Assembly: GCF_000767465.1 (NCBI RefSeq)
Contig: NZ_CP009291.1
Coordinates: 62,001-126,000 of the forward strand
DNA: 64,000 bases
DNA from: Novosphingobium pentaromativorans US6-1
Lineage (GTDB): Bacteria > Pseudomonadota > Alphaproteobacteria > Sphingomonadales > Sphingomonadaceae
Reading direction: 5' to 3'
Positions 58,341-64,000 of the stretch are shown here, one piece after another. Below the pieces are notes generated by a model. The model saw only the letters and a list, made by a program, of their open reading frames with translations, ran no database searches and was not told where the DNA came from. Position 1 is the first letter of the stretch, and every line of letters starts with the position of its first letter. The translations under genes and the position numbers were made by a program.

Positions 58341-58595
58341 ATGAACGGAGAGACCCCGAACATCGACGCCTTGAGCTTTGAGGATGCGCTGCGCGCGCTG
58401 GAAGACGTAGTGCGCAAGCTCGAAAGCGGCGATGTGCCGCTCGAAGATTCGATCACGCTTTACGAACGTGGTGAAGAGCTGCGCAAGCATTGCCAGAAGC
58501 GCCTCGATGCGGCCCAGGCACGGATCGAGAAGATCGTCGCCGGACCTGACGGGGTGCCGTCCGGCACCCAGCCTTTCGATGCCGCGGATCGCTGA
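58341..58595 (+). CDS. xseB: Exodeoxyribonuclease VII small subunit
   Basis: 84 residues from ATG 58341. Classic XseB helical sequence: SFEDALRALEDVVRKLESGDVPLEDSITLYERGEELRKHC. It binds XseA, which is encoded elsewhere. Three bases separate it from ispA, the common xseB-ispA arrangement. Confidence 0.93.
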   Translation: MNGETPNIDALSFEDALRALEDVVRKLESGDVPLEDSITLYERGEELRKHCQKRLDAAQARIEKIVAGPDGVPSGTQPFDAADR

Positions 58596-58598
58596 GTC

Positions 58599-59504
58599 GT
58601 GGCCCAGGGCGTAACCGACTCGCTGCTCGCAGAGGGTCTTGCGCGCATCGCGTCCGAGATCGACGGCGCTTTCGATGCACTGTTGCCGGTTCCGGAAGAT
58701 GCGCGCGCGCGCCTGATCGAAGCCATGCGCTATGCCGCGATCGGCGGCGGCAAGCGGCTGCGTCCGCTCCTGCTGACCTCGGTGGCCGAAATGTACGGCG
58801 TCGACCGCGGGGCCGCGGTGCGGGCGGCCGTCGCGATCGAAGCGATCCACGTCTATTCGCTGATCCACGATGACCTGCCGTGCATGGACGATGATGCGCT
58901 GCGCCATGGCAAGCCGACCGTCCACATCGCTTTCGACGAGGCGACGGCGGTTCTGGCCGGGGATTCGCTGCACGTCTTCGCATTCGAGGTGCTGGCCGAT
59001 CCGGCGACTTGCGCCGATCCCTTCACCCGCATCGAACTGGTCCAGGCGCTTGGCCATGCCAGCGGCGCGCACGGCATGGCGGGCGGCCAGATGATGGACC
59101 TCGTCGCCGAGACGAGCGAGTTCGATCTGCAGACCGTCACCCGCCTGCAACAGCTCAAGACAGGGGCCCTGCTGGGAGCAGCGGTCGAGATGGGCGCGAT
59201 CCTGGGCCGGGTCTCGCCGGAAGGGCGCACGCACCTTCGCGGCTATGCGCGCGACATCGGGCTGGCCTTCCAGATCGCCGACGACCTGATCGATTATGAA
59301 GGCGATGCCGCCACCGCCGGCAAGGCGGTGGGCAAGGATGCCAGCGCCGGGAAGGAAACCTTCGTGTCGCTGCTCGGCCCCGAACGCGCACGCGAACAGG
59401 CGCGGCTGCTGGTTGATCAGGCGATCGCGTACCTTGCGCACTACGGCAAGGAAGCAGAACTGCTGCGCGCCGTGGCGCGCTACATCATCGAGAGGGATCA
59501 TTGA
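58599..59504 (+). CDS. ispA: Polyprenyl (farnesyl) diphosphate synthase
   Basis: 301 residues from GTG 58599. First Asp-rich motif HDDLPCMDDDALRHG near residue 90, second motif AFQIADDLIDYEGDAA. GGGKRLRPLLL binds IPP. These identify a short-chain trans-prenyl synthase making farnesyl (or geranylgeranyl) diphosphate. Its stop overlaps the coaD start. Confidence 0.93.
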   Translation: MAQGVTDSLLAEGLARIASEIDGAFDALLPVPEDARARLIEAMRYAAIGGGKRLRPLLLTSVAEMYGVDRGAAVRAAVAIEAIHVYSLIHDDLPCMDDDALRHGKPTVHIAFDEATAVLAGDSLHVFAFEVLADPATCADPFTRIELVQALGHASGAHGMAGGQMMDLVAETSEFDLQTVTRLQQLKTGALLGAAVEMGAILGRVSPEGRTHLRGYARDIGLAFQIADDLIDYEGDAATAGKAVGKDASAGKETFVSLLGPERAREQARLLVDQAIAYLAHYGKEAELLRAVARYIIERDH

Positions 59505-60034
59505 TGACGGCCTTGAAGACCGCTGGCGAACGCGTCGGCGTTTATCCCGGCACTTTCGATCCGATCACGCGCGGTCATGCCGACATCATCCGGCGCGGTG
59601 CCAAGCTGGTCGATCGGCTGATCATCGGCGTCACAACCAACATGTCGAAGAACCCGCTGTTCGCCCCCGACGAGCGCATCGCGATGGTGGAGCGTGAGGT
59701 GGAGAATCTGGGCATCGACAACGTCTCGGTGGTGGGCTTCAACGCACTGCTAATGAAGTTTGCCGAAAAGCAGGGAGCAACGGTCATCGTGCGCGGCCTG
59801 CGGGCCGTTGCCGACTTCGAGTACGAGTACCAGATGGCCGGCATGAACCAGCAGCTCAACGCGAACATCGAGACCGTCTTCCTCATGGCCGATGTCAGTC
59901 TCCAGCCGATCGCATCCAAGCTGGTGAAGGAGATCGCCATGTTCGGCGGCGATATCTCCAAGTTCGTCAGCCCTGCGGTTCGCGACGACGTGGTCGAACG
60001 CATCGCCGCGACCGGCCTCAAGGGCGACTACTGA
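59504..60034 (+). CDS. coaD: Phosphopantetheine adenylyltransferase
   Basis: 176 residues from ATG 59504, overlapping the ispA stop. Nucleotidyltransferase motif VYPGTFDPITRGHADI near residue 12, then GLRAVADFEYEYQMAGMN, the substrate-binding segment. The usual ISSTLVREIA region reads PIASKLVKEIA here. Penultimate enzyme of coenzyme A synthesis. Third gene of an xseB-ispA-coaD operon. Confidence 0.94.
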   Translation: MTALKTAGERVGVYPGTFDPITRGHADIIRRGAKLVDRLIIGVTTNMSKNPLFAPDERIAMVEREVENLGIDNVSVVGFNALLMKFAEKQGATVIVRGLRAVADFEYEYQMAGMNQQLNANIETVFLMADVSLQPIASKLVKEIAMFGGDISKFVSPAVRDDVVERIAATGLKGDY

Positions 60035-60120
60035 ACAGATCAGTCCGTTTCGTTCATTGTCACGTCATCGCCGGCGCTCTATCGCCCCCACGATGACTGG
60101 CTCCAGCTTGTGAGTAATCG

Positions 60121-60807
60121 ATGAAATTTCGCCTTCCTCTCACCGCGACGATGATCGGGCTTGCGCTGGTGGCTGCACCGGCCCTGGCGAAGAAAAAGGA
60201 AGTACCCGCACCGGTCGCACCGGCGCTTTCCCCGGTAGTCGATACCGACATGTCGCACGATCCGCAGAACATCCTGGTGCTGGATCTTTCGGACGGCGGC
60301 CGCGTGGCGATCCGCCTGATGCCGGAATGGGCGCCCCACCATGTCGAGCGGATCAAGACGCTGGCCGAGCAGGGCTTCTACAACGGGGTGATCTTCCACC
60401 GCGTGATCGACGGCTTCATGGCGCAGACCGGCGACCCGACGGGCACCGGCCAGGGCGGTTCGCAGCTCCCCGACCTCGAGGCCGAATTCAATTCGCTGCC
60501 GCACCTGCGCGGCACCGTATCGATGGCGCGCACGAACGATCCGAACAGCGCGAACAGCCAGTTCTTCATCGTTTTCTATCCGCGCTTCTCGCTCGATCAC
60601 AAGTACACGGTGTTCGGCCGCGTGATCTCGGGCATGCAGTACGTCGATGCGATTCATCGCGGCGAGCCGCCGCAGAACCCGACGCGCATCGTCCAGGCCT
60701 CGCTCGCCTCGGACCACAAGGCACCGCCTGCACCGGGCACTGTCGCGGCGTCGGCCACGGCGGCTCCGATCACCGCGGACCAGCTCAGCAATTCCAGTTC
60801 CGACTGA
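60121..60807 (+). CDS. Exported cyclophilin-type peptidyl-prolyl isomerase
   Basis: 228 residues. Signal peptide MKFRLPLTATMIGLALVAAPALA, then a Lys-rich start. Cyclophilin core: FHRVIDGFMAQTGDPTGTGQGGS, then NDPNSANSQFFIVFY and the C-terminal YTVFGRVISGMQYVDAIHRGE. It has a low-complexity C-terminal tail. Assists folding of periplasmic or outer-membrane proteins; 83 bases separate it from queA. Confidence 0.93.
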   Translation: MKFRLPLTATMIGLALVAAPALAKKKEVPAPVAPALSPVVDTDMSHDPQNILVLDLSDGGRVAIRLMPEWAPHHVERIKTLAEQGFYNGVIFHRVIDGFMAQTGDPTGTGQGGSQLPDLEAEFNSLPHLRGTVSMARTNDPNSANSQFFIVFYPRFSLDHKYTVFGRVISGMQYVDAIHRGEPPQNPTRIVQASLASDHKAPPAPGTVAASATAAPITADQLSNSSSD

Positions 60808-60890
60808 GCGCGGCGCAAGGCGGCGCTCAGTCGCGCGCAATCGCAACGCACGATCTTGTCGAAATCCGCGCGCTGCTCTAGCGCGCGGCC

Positions 60891-61919
60891 ATGCGCGTTG
60901 ACCTCTTCGATTTCGACCTTCCCACCGAACGCATAGCCCTTCGTCCGGCGAGGCCGCGCGATGCCGCGCGGATGCTGGTGGTCGATGGCGATGCGCCGTT
61001 CTCGGACCGCCATGTCCGCGACCTGCCACAGATGCTGCGCAAGGGAGACGTGCTGGTCTTCAACGACACCCGCGTCATTCCCGCCCAGCTCGAAGGCCGC
61101 CGGGGTGAAGCTCGGATCGGCGCGACCCTGCACAAGCGCATCGACCTGCGCCGCTGGCAGGCCTTCGTGCGCAATGCCAAGCGCCTCAGGCCCGGCGACC
61201 GGGTCGAGTTTCCGGCCGAAGTTACCGCGATTGCGGAAGCGCGGCACGAAGACGGCAGCTGGACGCTCGCCTTCGAGGGCGACGAACCGGTCGAAGTGCT
61301 GCTCGAGCGGGCAGGGCGCATGCCGCTGCCGCCCTACATCGCCGGCAAGCGCGATACCGACGAGGCCGACCGCTCGGACTACCAGACGATGTTCGCGCGC
61401 GAGAAGGGCGCGGTTGCCGCCCCGACTGCGGCGCTGCACTTCACCCCTGAACTCGTCGAGCGGCTCGATGAAGCCGGCATCGCCCGCGAGACGCTTACGC
61501 TCCATGTCGGGGCGGGTACCTTCCTGCCGGTGAAGGCCGACGATACCAGCGATCACAAGATGCATGCGGAATGGGGGCGGATCGACCAGGCCACGGCGGA
61601 CCGTCTCAATGCCGCGCGCGCCGCTGGCGGTCGCCTGATCGCCGTAGGCACGACAAGCCTGCGCCTGCTGGAGAGTGCCGCAGGCGAGGACGACGTGATC
61701 CGGCCCTTCGAAGGCGACACCTCGATCTTCATTACCCCGGGCTATCGCTTCAAGGCGATCGACGGATTGATGACGAACTTCCACCTGCCCAAGTCGACCC
61801 TGTTCATGCTGGTCAGCGCACTGATGGGTCTGGACAAGATGCAGGCGGTCTATGCCCACGCCATCGGCGCGCAATACCGCTTCTATTCCTACGGCGATTC
61901 CAGCCTGTTGCTCCCCTGA
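60891..61919 (+). CDS. queA: S-adenosylmethionine:tRNA ribosyltransferase-isomerase
   Basis: 342 residues. N-terminal [29 protein letters not shown] (in pieces), central [37 protein letters not shown], and C-terminal [18 protein letters not shown] are the QueA signatures. It transfers the ribosyl group of SAM to make epoxyqueuosine in tRNA anticodons. Confidence 0.95.
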   Translation: MRVDLFDFDLPTERIALRPARPRDAARMLVVDGDAPFSDRHVRDLPQMLRKGDVLVFNDTRVIPAQLEGRRGEARIGATLHKRIDLRRWQAFVRNAKRLRPGDRVEFPAEVTAIAEARHEDGSWTLAFEGDEPVEVLLERAGRMPLPPYIAGKRDTDEADRSDYQTMFAREKGAVAAPTAALHFTPELVERLDEAGIARETLTLHVGAGTFLPVKADDTSDHKMHAEWGRIDQATADRLNAARAAGGRLIAVGTTSLRLLESAAGEDDVIRPFEGDTSIFITPGYRFKAIDGLMTNFHLPKSTLFMLVSALMGLDKMQAVYAHAIGAQYRFYSYGDSSLLLP

Positions 61920-62010
61920 CTGGATACAGGCGGTCCAACTTGTGGGAATTGCGTCGCAATCTCACGGTCCAGGTCTTGGAACTGCCATCGTCATGCCCCA
62001 TCAAGGCATG

Positions 62011-62945
62011 ATGGAATCCATTCTTGAAATTCGCGGTCTCACCAAGACTTACGCGGGCGGCTTTACCGCGCTTCACGGCGTCGACCTCGACATCCGCAAG
62101 GGCGAGATCTTTGCCCTGCTGGGCCCGAACGGGGCAGGCAAGACGACCTTGATCGGAGCGGTGTGCGGACTGGTGCGGCCCAGTGCGGGCACGATCCGCG
62201 TTTTCGGCGAAGATCTGCGCTCGCACTGGCGCAGCTTGCGCGCCCGGATCGGACTGGTGCCGCAGGAACTGGCGACCGACATGTTCGAAACGGTCATGCA
62301 CACGGTCAATTATTCGCGCGGGCTGTTCGGACTCGCGCCGGACGCGGACAAGATCGAGGAGATCCTCAAGGCGCTCAGCCTGTGGGACAAGCGCAATGAG
62401 CAGATCCGCGCCCTGTCCGGTGGCATGAAGCGCCGCGTGCTGATCGCCAAGGCGCTGGCACACGAACCGCAGCTGCTGTTTCTTGACGAGCCGACAGCGG
62501 GCGTCGACGTCGAACTGCGCCGCGACATGTGGCAGCAGATCGCCAAGCTGCGCGACCTGGGCACCACGATCATCCTGACGACGCACTACATCGAAGAGGC
62601 CGAGGAAATGGCCGACCGGGTCGGCATCATCCAGGCCGGACGGATCCGCATGGTCGAGCGGACGTCGGTCATGATGAAGCAGCTTGGCAGGACAGAAGCG
62701 CACATCGCGCTGGCCCAGCCGCTTTCGGACATTCCAGCGTCGCTGGAGCGCTTCGCGGTTACCCTTGGCGATGGCGGCAGCGAGCTGTGTTACCGTGGCG
62801 GCGACGGCGCGGGGGCGGCAAGGCCGAAGTGGCCGAACTGACCAAGGCGCTGGTCGCAGCCGGCATCGACTACACTTCCATCGATATTCGCGAATCGAGC
62901 CTCGAAGAGATCTTCGTCAATCTGCTTGAAGGAGAGGCGAAGTGA
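62011..62945 (+). pseudogene. ABC-2 exporter ATP-binding protein, frameshifted by one missing G
   Basis: About 310 residues. Walker [15 protein letters not shown], signature [21 protein letters not shown], Walker [13 protein letters not shown] and the H-loop [14 protein letters not shown] are all intact. The frame then runs out at 62841, just after YRGGDGAG. The +1 frame continues with [21 protein letters not shown] and [16 protein letters not shown], the normal C-terminus, to 62945. One G added to the GGGGG at 62811-62815 restores it. I chose ATG 62011 (AAGG just before); 61993 and 62008 are alternatives. Confidence 0.82.
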
Positions 62946-63712
62946 TCGCATTCAACGCCCGCAGCGCCTGGACCATCTACAAGCGCGAAGTCTCGCGCGC
63001 GCTGCGCACCGCCATGCAGTCCATCCTTGGTCCGGTGCTGACTACCGTGCTTTATTTCGTCGTCTTCGGCGCGGCCATCGGTGGCCGTATGCAGACGATG
63101 GACGGGGTCAATTACGGGGCCTTCATCGTGCCCGGCCTGCTTTTGCTCACGCTGCTCAGCGAAAGTACGTCCAACGGCAGCTTCGGCATCTACATGCCGC
63201 GTTTCACCGGAGCGATCTACGAGTTGCTCTCCGCACCGGTCGGCACGGCCGAGACGCTGGTGGGCTTCGTTGGGGCGGCAGCGACCAAGTCACTGATCCT
63301 CGCCGCGATCATCCTGGGGACGGCGACCTTCTTCGTCGACTACACGATCCTGCACCCGCTCTACACGCTGGGCTTCATCCTGCTGGTATCGGCCAGTTTC
63401 TCGCTATTCGGCTTCATCCTCGGGATCTGGGCCGACAGCTTCGAGAAACTCGGCATCGTGCCGGTCCTGTTCATCGTTCCGCTGACCTTCCTCGGCGGTA
63501 CGTTTTATTCGATCGATGTCCTGCCCGAGCCCTGGCGCTCGGTGGCCATGGCTAACCCGGTCGTCTATCTCGTCAACGGTCTGCGCTGGTGCTTCTACGG
63601 TAGCTCGGACTTCTCGATTGCCACTTCGCTGGGGATGACTCTGGCGTTCCTCGCGATTTGCGTGGCCTTCATCGCATGGATCTTCAAGACGGGCTGGCGG
63701 TTGCGTTCCTGA
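62942..63712 (+). CDS. ABC-2 type exporter permease
   Basis: 256 residues from GTG 62942, overlapping the ATPase stop (GTGA). Six predicted membrane helices, and the ABC-2 membrane motif in the N-terminal domain ([25 protein letters not shown], in pieces). The C-terminal signature [37 protein letters not shown], in pieces, is typical of drug, polysaccharide or unknown-substrate exporters. Pairs with the ATPase before it. Confidence 0.9.
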   Translation: MIAFNARSAWTIYKREVSRALRTAMQSILGPVLTTVLYFVVFGAAIGGRMQTMDGVNYGAFIVPGLLLLTLLSESTSNGSFGIYMPRFTGAIYELLSAPVGTAETLVGFVGAAATKSLILAAIILGTATFFVDYTILHPLYTLGFILLVSASFSLFGFILGIWADSFEKLGIVPVLFIVPLTFLGGTFYSIDVLPEPWRSVAMANPVVYLVNGLRWCFYGSSDFSIATSLGMTLAFLAICVAFIAWIFKTGWRLRS

Positions 63713-63733
63713 TTTCATAGATTCGATTCGGTC

Positions 63734-64000
63734 ATGCCCTTGAAGACGTTCCTCCCGGTCGCCCTCCCGTCCCTGCTGCTTGCCGTCCCCGTTCAGGCCC
63801 AGCCTCTCGAAGAGCCGAGGCTGTCGGTCGACGAAGGGCTGGTGGATTTCGCGCCCGAACCGCTGCGCCTGGACCTGCCGGACTATCCCTGGCCGACGCC
63901 GTTCATCGAAGTCCCGCCGCCCAGCCTGCCCAAGAACGTCAAGGCGATGATCGAGGCGGCAATCGATACGGACGATTCCGCAACGGTGGCCGCCGTCGTG
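63734..64000 (+). CDS. Exported protein, partial (possibly DUF481 family), cut by window edge
   Basis: 89 codons open to the right edge, with no stop. The N-terminus is a signal peptide ending near VPVQAQ. It is followed by an acidic Pro-rich segment, then SLPKNVKAMIEAAIDTDDSATVAAVV. That last motif resembles the spacer found before the DUF481 barrel in sphingomonads, but the diagnostic domain is outside the window. Confidence 0.55.
   Translation, partial: MPLKTFLPVALPSLLLAVPVQAQPLEEPRLSVDEGLVDFAPEPLRLDLPDYPWPTPFIEVPPPSLPKNVKAMIEAAIDTDDSATVAAVV

Overview
The window is GC-rich chromosomal DNA from a sphingomonad-type alphaproteobacterium (Novosphingobium/Sphingobium-like). I infer this from the leuA, ilvC-ilvN-ilvB, miaA/serB, purL, xseB-ispA-coaD and queA neighbourhoods, an I78-type inhibitor lipoprotein, an open frame at the right edge resembling sphingomonad DUF481 proteins, and the GTG/ATGA-overlap style of the operons. 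No database search was possible, so genus is not claimed.

Layout. (1) 1-3216: the first genes of an F-type conjugation operon on the minus strand (traA, traL, traE, traK and the first 40 codons of traB, cut by the left edge). They diverge from a small HTH regulator and an AlpA-like regulator. The divergent region carries three copies of a 13-bp motif. (2) 3446-41612: a large accessory block rich in universal stress proteins (six USP genes plus one decayed remnant). It holds a KefB-like antiporter, a beta-CASP metallo-beta-lactamase, a pfkB-ldh-lctP lactate module, an nfeD-slipin-unknown-ppsA operon, a P2-type cation ATPase, a CoA-transferase, a Zn alcohol dehydrogenase with an excisionase-like HTH protein, and a 14.5-kb seven-gene operon (USP, cyclic beta-1,2-glucan synthase, acetyl-CoA synthetase, PDH E1alpha, E1beta, E2, acyl carrier protein) whose genes overlap by 1-4 bases. 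(3) 41613-42710: a gene-poor junction with a 45-nt 3' fragment of a tRNA-Lys-like gene and two complete tRNA-Glu genes (CTC and TTC anticodons). (4) 42825-64000: ordinary core chromosome (recJ, leuA, ilvC/N/B, miaA, serB, purL, xseB, ispA, coaD, a cyclophilin, queA, an ABC-2 exporter).

How the accessory block may work. Its content looks like a low-oxygen/energy-limitation survival programme: lactate and pyruvate interconversion, PEP synthesis, acetate/CoA handling, K+/H+ and cation pumping, periplasmic glucan synthesis and nucleotide-binding stress proteins. Two FNR/FixK-type palindromes support oxygen control. The one at 26115-26128 lies at the centre of two divergent promoters, with a -10 hexamer on each side at exactly the distance expected for class II FNR activation (-41.5). 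No FNR, FixK or two-component regulator is encoded in the window, so the regulator must lie elsewhere.

Quality note. Three long genes (ldh, ndvB, the ABC ATPase) are each broken by what looks like one missing G in a G run. The proteins are intact on both sides of the break, so base-calling error is as likely as real gene decay.
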